A stretch of 64,000 nucleotides of DNA from Halomonas sp. 'Soap Lake #6' (GTDB taxonomy: Bacteria; Pseudomonadota; Gammaproteobacteria; Pseudomonadales; Halomonadaceae). The stretch is taken from the NCBI RefSeq assembly GCF_003031405.1, contig NZ_CP020469.1, positions 1,984,001 through 2,048,000 of the forward strand, given 5' to 3'. The notes beneath the pieces were generated by a model. The model was not told where the DNA came from, searched no databases, and was given only the letters and a program-made list of their open reading frames with translations. Of the stretch, positions 53,392 to 62,605 are shown in pieces. Position numbers and translations under genes: made by a program. Position 1 is the first letter of the stretch. Each line of letters begins with the position of its first letter.

Positions 53392-54768
53392 TCAGTCGGG
53401 GAGCACATGCACAGTTAACCCATCAAGCCGCACTACCTTTAAGGTATCGCCCTGCTTAACGGGCACGTCACACACCGCGTTCCAGCGCTCACCATGCAGG
53501 CGAACATGGCCTTGGGTATGAAAGTCTTCTAATGCAATCGCATCCGCACCAATCAGCTGTTCTGCACCACTGTGTACGGGGCGCCTGCGCAGCGCGGCAA
53601 AACGTGTCATTGTCCACACCATCAAGCAGCCTGACACCAACGCCACTCCGCCAATTAGCGGTAGCGATATAGCTAAGTGTTCACCGTCCATCAACATCAC
53701 CGAACCAAGCACAAAGGCGACAACGCCTCCCCCTCCTAATACGCCAAAACTAGGTAGCAGTGCTTCCCCCACCATTAGCGCTATTCCTACTAAGACTAGT
53801 GCAAGCCCAGCATAATTGATGGGCAGTACCTGGAAGGCAAAGAGCGCCAGCAGCAGACAAATGACTCCGATAGTGCCAGGGAACAGGCTTCCAGGGCTGG
53901 AGAGTTCAAAAATTATCCCATAAAAGCCAATGATCATTAGGAAGTAGGCGATATTGGGGTTAGTAATCAGCGACAGCAGCTGGGTGCGCCAATCAGGGTC
54001 GAAGCGCTCAATGGTAAGATTCGAAGTCGCCAGCGTATATTCTCCGCGCTCCATCACGACCGCCATGCCGTCGATCTGCGCCAGCAGATCATCAAGATCA
54101 CGCGCCACCACATTGATTACGTTTTGCTCCAATGCCCGGCTAGCAGTGAGATTTACCGCATCTCGAACCGCCTCTTCAGCCCAATCAGCATTACGCCCGT
54201 GGCGCTCAGCCAGGCCTCGGATAAAACTCACTGCGTCTTCCATCACTTTACGTTCCATTGCACTGCCTTCACGGCTTGGCCTATCAGTAGCCTCCTCGCT
54301 CTCTTCAGCAGCGCCCTCTTCAGCATCTCTGCTCACCAGTCCGCCTCCGCCCATTTGTATTGGTGTCGCAGAGCCCAGATGTGTTGCTGGTGCCATGGCA
54401 GCCACATGGCTGCCATATAGTAGGTAGGTGCCTGCACTTGCCGCCCTTGCTCCGCTGGGCGATACATACATAACTACAGGTATATCGGCATTCAACATGG
54501 CTTGGATCATGTCACGGGTCGTATCTACCAACCCACCTGGCGTGTTGAGCTCGACAACAACCAGCTCACTCCCCTGGTCACGCGCATGACGCATGCCTCG
54601 TTCAAAATAGTCCTTAGTGGCTGGGCCAATAGCCCCCTCAACGTTTAGTACCACAGCGTTGCCAGCACTGCTCTGCGCCAACGCTTGCCAAGTAAATGAA
54701 AGAGAGGCCATGAAGACACCAGCAATAAATATCCAAAGCCAATGGTATTTGTGGGCAAGAGCTTTCAT
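53392..54768 (-). CDS. NfeD long form, ClpP-class membrane serine protease
   Basis: 458 residues. Signal peptide, then a ClpP-like domain with the catalytic Ser in the GARAASAG segment (about residue 107), then four or five hydrophobic helices, then a C-terminal OB-fold NfeD domain (GHVRLHGERWNAVCD). Archaeal relatives cleave stomatin, which matches the downstream slipin gene. GGGGAG precedes the ATG. Lys partner not fixed by eye. Confidence 0.92.
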   Translation of the reverse strand: MKALAHKYHWLWIFIAGVFMASLSFTWQALAQSSAGNAVVLNVEGAIGPATKDYFERGMRHARDQGSELVVVELNTPGGLVDTTRDMIQAMLNADIPVVMYVSPSGARAASAGTYLLYGSHVAAMAPATHLGSATPIQMGGGGLVSRDAEEGAAEESEEATDRPSREGSAMERKVMEDAVSFIRGLAERHGRNADWAEEAVRDAVNLTASRALEQNVINVVARDLDDLLAQIDGMAVVMERGEYTLATSNLTIERFDPDWRTQLLSLITNPNIAYFLMIIGFYGIIFELSSPGSLFPGTIGVICLLLALFAFQVLPINYAGLALVLVGIALMVGEALLPSFGVLGGGGVVAFVLGSVMLMDGEHLAISLPLIGGVALVSGCLMVWTMTRFAALRRRPVHSGAEQLIGADAIALEDFHTQGHVRLHGERWNAVCDVPVKQGDTLKVVRLDGLTVHVLPD

Positions 54769-55091
54769 ATCGACTCCCCGCGCTTTGCGCCTTCATGTCA
54801 CTGTCTAGCTCACTTTGACAAACATCGCCATGTCTCTTATTCCACGCTCATTAATAGAGACCACCATAGTGCCGCCTTGTTTCACAAACCTTATATTTTG
54901 TACAAACAATGGACAACGGACTATCACCAAGCACTTCTAGCAAAGCGGCGTCTCAGCCAACTAAATCCTAAATAAATTTTCATATATAAATAAAAACAAG
55001 TGCTAAACAGATGACTATTTCTTCTGACAAGGTGAACCACACTCTTATACAGAAGTCGTACCAAGAGACGTTAAAGAGGAGAAGTAGCTAT
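54769..55091. other. 323-nt divergent intergenic region, nfeD to alternative oxidase
   Basis: No gene found. It must hold promoters for nfeD (minus) and the oxidase (plus). The only symmetric site seen is TTTGTACAAA (54897-54906), a perfect 10-nt palindrome in AT-rich sequence. An NsrR-like nitric-oxide operator, as known upstream of aox in Vibrio fischeri, was not recognised. Confidence 0.5.
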
Positions 55092-55748
55092 ATGGCAGCT
55101 GATAACCACTCAACTAATTCAACCAAAACAGATACGCAGCAGAAGCATTACCAGCCACGCGGGCTTTCAGATCGAATCGCTTATCGACTGGTACGCTTTA
55201 TGCGTTTTTTTGCGGATGTTTTTTTTGCGGGCCGCTACGGTCACCGAGCGGTTATTTTAGAAACGGTGGCCGCCGTGCCTGGCATGGTCGGAGGCGCAAT
55301 TCAGCACTTACATGCCCTACGGCGAATTAAAGATGATGATGGCTGGATTCGCACGCTATTAGATGAAGCCGAGAACGAGCGCATGCACTTAATGACGTTT
55401 ATCGAGGTGGCGAAACCTAACCGCTTAGAGCGGTTCATTATTATGGTTGCGCAAGGTATTTTCTTTAACCTATTTTTCCTGCTTTACCTCTGCTCCAGCA
55501 AAACCGCCCACCGCGTGGTAGGTTACTTAGAAGAGGAAGCCGTTTATAGCTACACCGAATACTTGGAAGGCATAGACCGTGGCGAATACGAGAACATTCC
55601 CGCACCACAAATCGCCATCGATTACTGGAACCTGCCACAGGATGCCCGACTACGTGAAGTGGTAATTGCAGTAAGGGCCGATGAAGCAGACCACCGCGAC
55701 ACCAACCACGACTTTGCCGACCAACTATCGAAGCAAGCTGACCAGTAA
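55092..55748 (+). CDS. aox: Alternative oxidase
   Basis: 218 residues from ATG 55092; GAGGAG stands about 10 nt upstream. A cyanide-resistant quinol oxidase that reduces oxygen to water without pumping protons. All di-iron ligand motifs are present: LETVA (Glu57), NERMH (Glu96, His99), LEEEA (about Glu148) and RADEADH (Glu198, His201). One hydrophobic region (about 115-135) fits interfacial membrane binding. It stands alone; most bacteria lack this gene. Confidence 0.95.
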   Translation: MAADNHSTNSTKTDTQQKHYQPRGLSDRIAYRLVRFMRFFADVFFAGRYGHRAVILETVAAVPGMVGGAIQHLHALRRIKDDDGWIRTLLDEAENERMHLMTFIEVAKPNRLERFIIMVAQGIFFNLFFLLYLCSSKTAHRVVGYLEEEAVYSYTEYLEGIDRGEYENIPAPQIAIDYWNLPQDARLREVVIAVRADEADHRDTNHDFADQLSKQADQ

Positions 55749-55780
55749 AACAAAAGTAATATAAGATTTTTTGATGGCAA

Positions 55781-56188
55781 CTACTTCACGTAATAACCGC
55801 TAACCCGCCAGGTCCCCTCCTCTAAGTGGGGAGTAATCGTTTCGATGCTCCTCGCTTTGTTCTCAAATCGCGTTTGAAAGGTGAACACCATGTAGTCGCC
55901 ATCAGGCGCACCGGGCATTGACCGCTCACGGCTTACACGCACTCGCTGACGCGACTCTACCGCACCAAAATCTCGTCTTGCCGCGCCGATGGTACGCCCT
56001 AACATGTACGGTGAAAGCGGTCTTTGCAATATCGGAGAAGAGGCTTCCCAGGCCTGCTCATACTGGCCACTATCGATGGCTTCAAGCCACGCCAACGCAA
56101 CTGCCTCTGCCGCATTGGTACTTGCATGCACCTGGGTGAATAAAGATAAGAGCAAGGTGGCGACGATACAGGTCAGTGTTTTGGACAT
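55781..56188 (-). CDS. DUF4019 family secreted protein
   Basis: 135 residues. Signal peptide ending VHAS at about residue 23, then a compact domain with AWLEAIDSGQYEQAWEAS and PDGDYMVFTFQTRFENK followed by a terminal WRVSGYYVK, which fits DUF4019. Probably periplasmic. Function unknown. Convergent with the oxidase gene, 32 nt apart. Confidence 0.85.
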   Translation of the reverse strand: MSKTLTCIVATLLLSLFTQVHASTNAAEAVALAWLEAIDSGQYEQAWEASSPILQRPLSPYMLGRTIGAARRDFGAVESRQRVRVSRERSMPGAPDGDYMVFTFQTRFENKARSIETITPHLEEGTWRVSGYYVK

Positions 56189-56403
56189 AGCGGTCTCTCT
56201 TGATATTTAGCAACAACCAGAAAATTCTCGATCGTCTTAATTCTATATCGGTAATCATCAGAGTTTCTTTAGAGCCACGGCAATATGGGGTAACGACAAT
56301 ATGTGGGCAAAAGAAAAGATCCAAGCTATGCCAGCTTCTCAAAACCAATCCGCTCGTTTACTATGCTGCCCCCTCCTTTGTTAGCACCCAGCATTAGGCA
56401 ACC

Positions 56404-57147
56404 ATGTCCGTCAACGCACTCTATACCGACCTTTCTGGCTACTACGATTTGATGTGCGTAGATATCAACTACCCAGCACAAAGCAACGCTATTCGCAGGT
56501 TGCATCAACTTTTCGGTAACGGCGGCACCACACACCTAGATTTAGCCTGTGGCACCGGCCCTCACGTACGCCATTTTATTGATTTTGGCTATGTCAGTAG
56601 CGGGCTGGATATCAACCAACCGATGCTGGATATCGCCGCCATACGTTGCCCAGAAGCGCACTTCACCTTGCAAGACATGAGTACCTTCGAGGTAAGCGTC
56701 TCTCTCGATCTAATCACCTGTTTTTTATACTCAATCCACTACAGTGATGGCATTACAAAGCTGGAAGCATGTATATCCAGTGTGCACCGCGCACTCAAGC
56801 CTGGCGGTGTTTTCTGTTTTAATGCCGTCGATAAAGATAAAATTGATAACGGTTTATCTGTTAAACACAGCGCCAAACAAGAAAACGATTTATTTACGTT
56901 CCGTTCAGGATGGCACTATAGCGGGCAGGGTGAAAAACAGTCGCTTAAGCTCAGCATTGAAAAAACCAGCGCAGACGAAACCCAGCTATGGAGCGACGAA
57001 CATCCCATGGTGGCGGTCAATTTTGCAGAGTTAGTCACGCTTTTAGAACCCTACTTCGAGGTTCATATATTCGAACACAATTACGACAAAATCACTCCTT
57101 GGGATACTACCTCTGGAAACGCTATTTTTGTCTGTGTGAAGGTTTGA
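56404..57147 (+). CDS. SAM-dependent methyltransferase
   Basis: 247 residues. A class I methyltransferase with motif I LDLACGTGPHVRHF, the acidic GLDINQPML strand end and the LDLITCFL motif. C-terminal half lacks a recognisable target domain. Substrate unknown; small metabolite methylation is most likely. No ribosome binding site of note. Confidence 0.85.
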   Translation: MSVNALYTDLSGYYDLMCVDINYPAQSNAIRRLHQLFGNGGTTHLDLACGTGPHVRHFIDFGYVSSGLDINQPMLDIAAIRCPEAHFTLQDMSTFEVSVSLDLITCFLYSIHYSDGITKLEACISSVHRALKPGGVFCFNAVDKDKIDNGLSVKHSAKQENDLFTFRSGWHYSGQGEKQSLKLSIEKTSADETQLWSDEHPMVAVNFAELVTLLEPYFEVHIFEHNYDKITPWDTTSGNAIFVCVKV

Positions 57148-57406
57148 TACTCGTTATAGCTGTTCTTAAGAACCACTATTGGCACCGCTGGGCCTGGATC
57201 ATCTACCGTTACTTATTTAACGTATACGAACATCCTGATTTTGGATGGGGCTGCTGTCGATCGCCGATTCTGCGGGCAAGGACTTTTCGGGTATGCCTTC
57301 TGACCTTACATGGCCGAAATTGTCCGCTTTTAGGCCGAACAACGTATCGTTGGCTGAATATGTAACCGCTAATCTGTTGTCTCACTTCAGCACGATGAGA
57401 TTAGCC

Positions 57407-57973
57407 ATGACCCAGCCTAAAACCGCATTATTATTAATTGACGTTCAAGCCTCCTTTCCCGCCCGCGATTACTGGCTAGAATCACTAGCTCAAGACTGGC
57501 GACCCAAGCAGCGGGCAGTACTGGATGCCGCACAGGCAAGCAAGACTCCCGTTGTGCGCATTCTGCATGAAGAGCCTGGCAGCCAAGGACCTTTTGACCC
57601 TGCCGTTGGCCTAATTCGTCCGCTTGATGGTTTTGCCGACATAGCAGCAGTGACATTTCACAAACGTGTCCATAACGCCTTCACCGATACCTCGCTTGAA
57701 AACTGGCTACGCGAACGTGGCATTGAACGACTTGCCATTAGCGGTATTCGCACCGAGCAATGCTGCGAAACAACCGCCCGGGTGGCGTCAGATTTAGGAT
57801 TTAGCGTCGATTTTATTAGCGATGCTACCCTAACGTTCCCTATGACACGCCACGGCATCACTTGGTCAGCGGATGATATAAAGGCACGCACCGAGTTGGT
57901 ACTGGAAGACCGCTTTGCGCGTATTATCAGTACACAGGACTTGATTAACGAATGGCAAAACAAACGTGAGTGA
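57407..57973 (+). CDS. Isochorismatase family cysteine hydrolase
   Basis: 188 residues from ATG 57407; the open frame to 57245 looks non-coding. Opening TALLLIDVQASF carries the catalytic Asp, FHKRVHNAF the Lys, and SGIRTEQCCETTAR the Cys nucleophile. The gene overlaps the following regulator by 8 nt, so the pair likely works together. Confidence 0.88.
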   Translation: MTQPKTALLLIDVQASFPARDYWLESLAQDWRPKQRAVLDAAQASKTPVVRILHEEPGSQGPFDPAVGLIRPLDGFADIAAVTFHKRVHNAFTDTSLENWLRERGIERLAISGIRTEQCCETTARVASDLGFSVDFISDATLTFPMTRHGITWSADDIKARTELVLEDRFARIISTQDLINEWQNKRE

Positions 57974-58973
57974 AAAGCAGCAAAATAGCCAGCCGCTTGC
58001 CCAAAGAGCAAAAGCGTTGCGGATTGCGGTATTGATGATGCCAGGCCAAGTGCCTCTTGATCTGGTTGGCCCACTTCAGGTGTTGCAGTGTGCTGACCGG
58101 CTTTCAATAGATGTTCAGGTGCACTATATCGGCCCAAAAGCAGCCATGCAGTGGCTAGGACCGCTGACCCTTAGCGGTATTGATACTTTACCTGAGCAGC
58201 TTTCCCCTCAACATCTACTGCTTGTTCCAGGGCAGTATCGCAATAGTCTTGAGCCATTGGCACAACAGGAGTGTATCAGCTGGCTCAAGGCAAACGCTCG
58301 CTATGCGGATACGCTAATGACCGTTTGCTCCGGCGCGCTATTGCTTGCTGATGCGGGCTTATTAGAGGGACGACGCTGCACGACGCACCACACGTTAATC
58401 GATCAGTTACAGGCTAAAGCCCCAACAGCCAAAGTGCAAAGCGACTGTATTTTTATCGAAGATGGCCGCTATTTAACCAGTGCCGGAATTTCAACCGGTA
58501 TTGATACTATGCTGTACTGGTTAACCCGCGCTTGTGGCCATTCACTGGCCTTGGCGGTAGCGCGGGAAATGGTGCTGTATCTTCGCCGCAGCGGACAGGA
58601 ACCTCAGCTTGGTGCTTGGCTTGAGGGCCGCAATCATGTGGATGAACGGCTACATCGCGCGCAAGATGCAATATGCGCCGCGCCCTCTCAAAAGTGGCCT
58701 ATCGAAACGCTGGCGGCTCAGGCAGCCATGAGCGAGCGTCATTTCCGACGCCGATTCAAAAACCTTACTGGTATGCTGGTGGGCGATTACATCATCGGGT
58801 TACGTATGCAGAGAGCCAAAACGTTAATGACCGAGACCACATGGACACTTGCGCGCATCGCCGAAGCATCCGGGTTCGGTGATGAACGACAACTGCGGCG
58901 CATCTGGGCTCGCCAAGAGAAAGTACCGCCTAGTGTATGGCGCCAGACACGCTTTCAAAGGCTGCTTGATTGA
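57966..58973 (+). CDS. GlxA family AraC regulator with DJ-1/PfpI domain
   Basis: 335 residues, GTG start. N-terminal DJ-1/PfpI-like domain (IAVLMMPGQVPLDLVGPLQ, TVCSGALLLADAGLL with the nucleophile-elbow Cys) and C-terminal AraC HTH pair (LAAQAAMSERHFRRRFKNLTG). Its start lies within the isochorismatase gene, indicating coupled expression and probable regulation of it. Confidence 0.9.
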   Translation: MSEKQQNSQPLAQRAKALRIAVLMMPGQVPLDLVGPLQVLQCADRLSIDVQVHYIGPKAAMQWLGPLTLSGIDTLPEQLSPQHLLLVPGQYRNSLEPLAQQECISWLKANARYADTLMTVCSGALLLADAGLLEGRRCTTHHTLIDQLQAKAPTAKVQSDCIFIEDGRYLTSAGISTGIDTMLYWLTRACGHSLALAVAREMVLYLRRSGQEPQLGAWLEGRNHVDERLHRAQDAICAAPSQKWPIETLAAQAAMSERHFRRRFKNLTGMLVGDYIIGLRMQRAKTLMTETTWTLARIAEASGFGDERQLRRIWARQEKVPPSVWRQTRFQRLLD

Positions 58974-58982
58974 GTCAATACA

Positions 58983-59010
58983 AGCTAGCATTAACGAGCT
59001 ACCATTAAAA
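58983..59010. repeat. Two 14-nt units, AGCTA(G/C)CATTAA
   Basis: AGCTAGCATTAACG and AGCTACCATTAAAA, in tandem between two plus-strand genes; the core resembles the ACCATTAA part of the array at 12315. Confidence 0.7.
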
Positions 59011-59032
59011 AAACATATCGCTGATTGACACC

Positions 59033-59851
59033 ATGACCGACCTTATCCTGCCAAGTAACGCTAACCATTTAAATTTTCGGCATCGCCTGCCTGATAAGCG
59101 CTTAACGCCCTGGATTCAGTGCCTTTGGTCCATGGGTGGCCCTGGGCATCTCACTGAACCAAGAACTGAAAAGTTCTACCCCGATGCCGGTGCTAGTCTT
59201 AGCATCAAGCTCGCCAGCTCCCGCCCCATCATCACGCTATGTTTCAACAGGCACACGTTGATAGAGACGCTCGACACTACCACCCCCTGTCTGGGGATTC
59301 GTTTTAAAGCAGCAGGCGCCCACTGCTTGTTAGGCTTGTTACCCGAAGCATTCACAGATACATATCACTGTTTGGATAGCGAGCTTGAATTACTAAGTTG
59401 GCAAAGATTAAGGCTGCAAGGATTAATGCCTGTGGTAGAGCGTCTCTACCAGTTGGACTCACAACAGGGCTTACAACTGCTGGAAACATGGTTATTACAT
59501 CGACTAAAGAGTCGACCACCTACCAATAGCCGTATCACCACGATTGTTCAAGCGATTGGAGAGCTACAGCTTCCACCCCAACAGTTAGGTGCCACACTAG
59601 GGTTTACCAGACGTACCCTGGAGCGCAAATTAAAACGCGAGGTGGGCGTAACCCCAGGCCAATTAGTAGCCTATGCTCGGCTAAACCGTGCCCGCCGCGG
59701 ACTGCTTGAAACCACCCTGTCCCTAGCGGAAATAGCACTGCAATGTGGCTACTATGACCAAGCTCACTTCACCCACGCCTTCCAATCACTCACCTATGAA
59801 ACGCCCGCCGCCTACCGCAAGCGTAAACTGTCGCAAATTTACAAGGCGTAA
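59033..59851 (+). CDS. AraC family regulator
   Basis: 272 residues. An N-terminal domain of the type often named DUF6597 (WIQCLWSMGGPG, TEKFYPDAGASL, GIRFKAAGAHCLLG) and a C-terminal AraC HTH (LGATLGFTRRTLERKLKREVG and IALQCGYYDQAHFTHAFQSLTY). It precedes the AhpD-like gene on the same strand by 52 nt and may control it. Confidence 0.88.
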   Translation: MTDLILPSNANHLNFRHRLPDKRLTPWIQCLWSMGGPGHLTEPRTEKFYPDAGASLSIKLASSRPIITLCFNRHTLIETLDTTTPCLGIRFKAAGAHCLLGLLPEAFTDTYHCLDSELELLSWQRLRLQGLMPVVERLYQLDSQQGLQLLETWLLHRLKSRPPTNSRITTIVQAIGELQLPPQQLGATLGFTRRTLERKLKREVGVTPGQLVAYARLNRARRGLLETTLSLAEIALQCGYYDQAHFTHAFQSLTYETPAAYRKRKLSQIYKA

Positions 59852-59856
59852 AAAAA

Positions 59857-59895
59857 CCTCGACGTTAAGCTGAACTCTCAACTTACACATCGAGG
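59857..59895 (+). promoter_or_regulatory. Leader hairpin covering the AhpD-like ribosome binding site
   Basis: CCTCGA (59857-59862) can pair with TCGAGG (59890-59895), with TTAAG/CTTA inside. The GAGG of the right arm is the ribosome binding site of the gene at 59904, so the fold would hide it. Possible translational control; also possible chance. Confidence 0.45.
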
Positions 59896-59903
59896 CCACT
59901 CAC

Positions 59904-60359
59904 ATGTCTACTCGTATATCTCAACAGTCAGTGTATCGCCTTGTCCCACGCCTAGCTAAACACTTGGCTGCATTAGGCAACGTTGCAGACTCAACGGTTA
60001 ATCGCACGATAATTCACTTAGTAAATCTGCGTGTTTCGCAAATTAACCACTGCTGCTTTTGTCAGCACATGCATACACAAGAAGCTAGAGACGATGGCGA
60101 GCATCAGGTTCGTCTAGACGTATTACCTGCTTGGCGTGAAGCTCCCTGCTTCAGCACGCAAGAGCGCGCCGCACTTGCCTGGGCCGAAGCACTCACATTA
60201 ATCAACCAGCAGCCCATCATCAGTGAAGAAACCTACCAAAACGCGTTAGCTGCGTTTGGCGAGCATGGGCTGGTTGAGCTGACGACCATAATTGTTCAAA
60301 TCAACAGCTGGAATCGGATATCCGTGGGCTTTCAGTTTGCACCCGACATCAGTATTTAA
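59904..60359 (+). CDS. Carboxymuconolactone decarboxylase/AhpD-like protein
   Basis: 151 residues. The CMD helix NHCCFCQHMHTQEAR contains the redox Cys-x-x-Cys and His of AhpD-type peroxidases, and AALAWAEALT follows. Likely a small antioxidant or hydroperoxide-reducing enzyme. Preceded by an AraC gene and by a hairpin over its ribosome binding site. Confidence 0.87.
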   Translation: MSTRISQQSVYRLVPRLAKHLAALGNVADSTVNRTIIHLVNLRVSQINHCCFCQHMHTQEARDDGEHQVRLDVLPAWREAPCFSTQERAALAWAEALTLINQQPIISEETYQNALAAFGEHGLVELTTIIVQINSWNRISVGFQFAPDISI

Positions 60360-60404
60360 GCCCTGTAAGAAGTTTGCAGGTACTATTTCAGATAAGGAAA
60401 TAAA

Positions 60405-60611
60405 ATGAACAGTAAGACGGCGCAGCGTCAACAGCTACCCAACCTTCTGGGTCTCTTATCAAGCTTATTTTTCTTCTGTGGCAGCCTTTTATTTCTGCCC
60501 GCTGGCGCGATCTATGCAACCATAGGCGTATGGTGCTTTGTGATGGGCTCACTGACCATGTTTATTATTTACGCAATGAGTATAAAAAATGCTGGTAAGA
60601 AGTGTAGCTAA
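60405..60611 (+). CDS. Small two-helix membrane protein, YrhK-like
   Basis: 68 residues with two hydrophobic helices (about 13-33 and 36-58), the first ending SLLFLPAGA, the second GVWCFVMGSLTMF. The layout fits the YrhK domain. AAGGAAATAAA precedes the ATG, which supports translation. Function unknown. Confidence 0.75.
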   Translation: MNSKTAQRQQLPNLLGLLSSLFFFCGSLLFLPAGAIYATIGVWCFVMGSLTMFIIYAMSIKNAGKKCS

Positions 60612-60740
60612 TTAATTCAACATTCGATGTTGATATAGCCGCTGGGTTTTAGCTACCTAGTGGCTATAGGAGGTAATGCGGTGAGAGTTGCCCCTGTGCA
60701 GGACTAATGACGCTAGCACTCCCACCTTCGCTGTCCAGCA

Positions 60741-61292
60741 TCAAACACTGGCCGTGTTCGCCGCGTTGTTTTGTGATGCACTCCACTGCTGCGGCGTTAG
60801 CCGATACAGTCTCACTGGGCGGCTATGGAACTCCAGGGTTTCAAACGCAGAAAACCCAGCTTTATTAGCTACCTTAAGTGACGCAACATTCTCAGACTCA
60901 ATAATAACGACCACCGAAGAGAGTTGCTTTTGACTAAATGCACTACTAAGTACCGCTTGCACGGCTTCTGACGCAAATCCCTTGTTCCAATACTGCTTGG
61001 CTAGCCGATAGCCCAAACCTATCTCCTCAACGCCATTCACCTCTTCAGGGCTGATACCACAAAAACCGATGAGCTGACCGGAAACCTTCTCCACTAAGGC
61101 CCACGGCCCAATGCTACGAGATGCATAACAATCTAAACACCAATCGATAAACCGCCGAGTCGCAGCCTCATCACACACACCGCGGATCGAGTACTTCATC
61201 ACTTCAGGGTCGCTGAGTATCTTATTCAACTCGGAAACATCGTTTAAGGACAACGCTCGTATAACCAGCCTCTCCGTTTCGCAAATCTGCAT
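60741..61292 (-). CDS. GNAT acetyltransferase, RimJ/RimL type
   Basis: 183 residues from ATG 61292, with GGGAGG upstream. Opening ETERLVIRALSLNDV, the acetyl-CoA helix LGYRLAKQYWNKGFASEAVQAVL, and the C-terminal SLKVANKAGFS are typical of the RimJ/RimL-like subfamily that acetylates protein N-termini or small amines. Confidence 0.88.
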   Translation of the reverse strand: MQICETERLVIRALSLNDVSELNKILSDPEVMKYSIRGVCDEAATRRFIDWCLDCYASRSIGPWALVEKVSGQLIGFCGISPEEVNGVEEIGLGYRLAKQYWNKGFASEAVQAVLSSAFSQKQLSSVVVIIESENVASLKVANKAGFSAFETLEFHSRPVRLYRLTPQQWSASQNNAANTASV

Positions 61293-61407
61293 CACTCCCT
61301 CCCTGTACATGATGCCAAAAGCCGCCATTACTACTGGACGGCTTAGGCTACCTTAAAAATTAACTGTTTGAATCGCGTTGCAAACTCTCAGAAAAATCAC
61401 TGGATGA

Positions 61408-61854
61408 TCACTTTGATTTTTTCGACAATTCCATATGCAGAAGAGGATAAGGCTTGCCCTGACCATCTAGCGGCGACCGCCCGGCCACCGAGAATCCTAT
61501 GTGCTTATAGAACCCCAGCGCTTGCTCATTTTGCTCGTTAACATCAACCTTGGTAGCTCCCTGTGTTTTGATAGCATGGGTCGCCAACAATAAACCAATC
61601 CCCTTGCCACGCGCAGTAGGTGAAATGAATAACATCTCAATATTGCCATCGCTAACGCCACAAAAGCCCAATATATCACTCTCACTACTTTTAGCGACAT
61701 TAAGCTCAACGGCATCAAAGTAGTGCTCAAGAATAAGTGGCTTGAGCTCCTGAAGATCTTCCTCAGCCAGGAAGTCATGAGTGGCTCGCACTGATGCCTC
61801 CCAAATTTCCAACAGCTGGGGGTAATCTGATTTTTTTACGTTCTCTATCTTCAT
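61408..61854 (-). CDS. GNAT acetyltransferase
   Basis: 148 residues from ATG 61854. Acetyl-CoA-binding motif MLFISPTARGKGIGLLLA and the C-terminal VNEQNEQALGFYKHIGFSVAG are clear. The N-terminal SVRATHDFLAEEDL matches PhnO/YjaB-like small GNAT enzymes. Substrate unknown. Confidence 0.9.
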   Translation of the reverse strand: MKIENVKKSDYPQLLEIWEASVRATHDFLAEEDLQELKPLILEHYFDAVELNVAKSSESDILGFCGVSDGNIEMLFISPTARGKGIGLLLATHAIKTQGATKVDVNEQNEQALGFYKHIGFSVAGRSPLDGQGKPYPLLHMELSKKSK

Positions 61855-61962
61855 GATTAGCTCAATCAACGTCAAAGAGTTAATAACCGCTCCAATGGTA
61901 GCAAAGTCGTAGCAAAAGACTCTTATACACACGTGAACGCTATATGCGAGGTAGTGGGCTTA

Positions 61963-62508
61963 TTAGGCATTTACTACCAATCTTGGCCAGGTTTGCAGCC
62001 ACCGTTTACTGCATATTCGAGCTTCAAAATCCGTTCGTTTGGGTCGTTTGGGATTTAACGTAATGGTGTAGTCAAACAGGGGCTTAATACCAAAGGGGGC
62101 TACAATGAGGACGTCTCCATCATCATCCAAAGCAGCCCCTACCGCAGTCTCTACTTCAACCCAAAAGCTCATCGCATCCTCTGTTGAAGTGTACGGACCA
62201 TCCATATTCCGCTCGTGCATTCTTGCCTGGTTTTTTACCGACCATGGGAGCTTCGAGACGGCCCTTAACTCACGTTCAATTTCCCGATCACGAGAATTAC
62301 TTATGTCTTGCTGATCAAAGTAAATTAAATCAATGTCGTTTAGCGGCGTACTCGATGTAAAGCCATGTAGTTTGTCCCATGCCAAGTTTCTAACGAATCC
62401 AGCAGCGAGGCACCAACCCGGCAGTTTCTGCTCAGATGCAGCAGTAAGCGCCTCCATCCGCACCGGATCATTCGTCACCCAATGTTTGATCACCGCTTCA
62501 TGATCCAT
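61963..62508 (-). CDS. Nucleotidyltransferase family 6 protein
   Basis: 181 residues from ATG 62508; TTG 62520 is possible. GWCLAAGFVRNLAWDKLHG and LNDIDLIYFD hold the acidic pair of the nucleotidyltransferase fold of the DUF925/NTP_transf_6 type. Function unknown; often annotated as hypothetical. Confidence 0.82.
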   Translation of the reverse strand: MDHEAVIKHWVTNDPVRMEALTAASEQKLPGWCLAAGFVRNLAWDKLHGFTSSTPLNDIDLIYFDQQDISNSRDREIERELRAVSKLPWSVKNQARMHERNMDGPYTSTEDAMSFWVEVETAVGAALDDDGDVLIVAPFGIKPLFDYTITLNPKRPKRTDFEARICSKRWLQTWPRLVVNA

Positions 62509-62605
62509 TTCAATACCCAACTCACAGCCATCCCTTCCATATCATTGACGAGGCTTTAGAAAAGCCAGATTGCGCAGCCCCCTTTTGCTGATCCTAGCTA
62601 GGCTT

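Noticed and set aside
53954..54427. 157-residue plus-strand ORF
   Set aside because: Antisense to nfeD; rich in Ser and Arg as expected for a shadow frame.
54769..55091. NsrR or FNR operator upstream of the alternative oxidase
   Set aside because: No convincing match to either consensus; only a short TTTGTACAAA palindrome was seen.
60671..60705. Very short ORF after a strong ribosome binding site (GGAGG, then GTG and eight codons)
   Set aside because: Too short to support; no conserved feature, and the RBS-like sequence may be chance.
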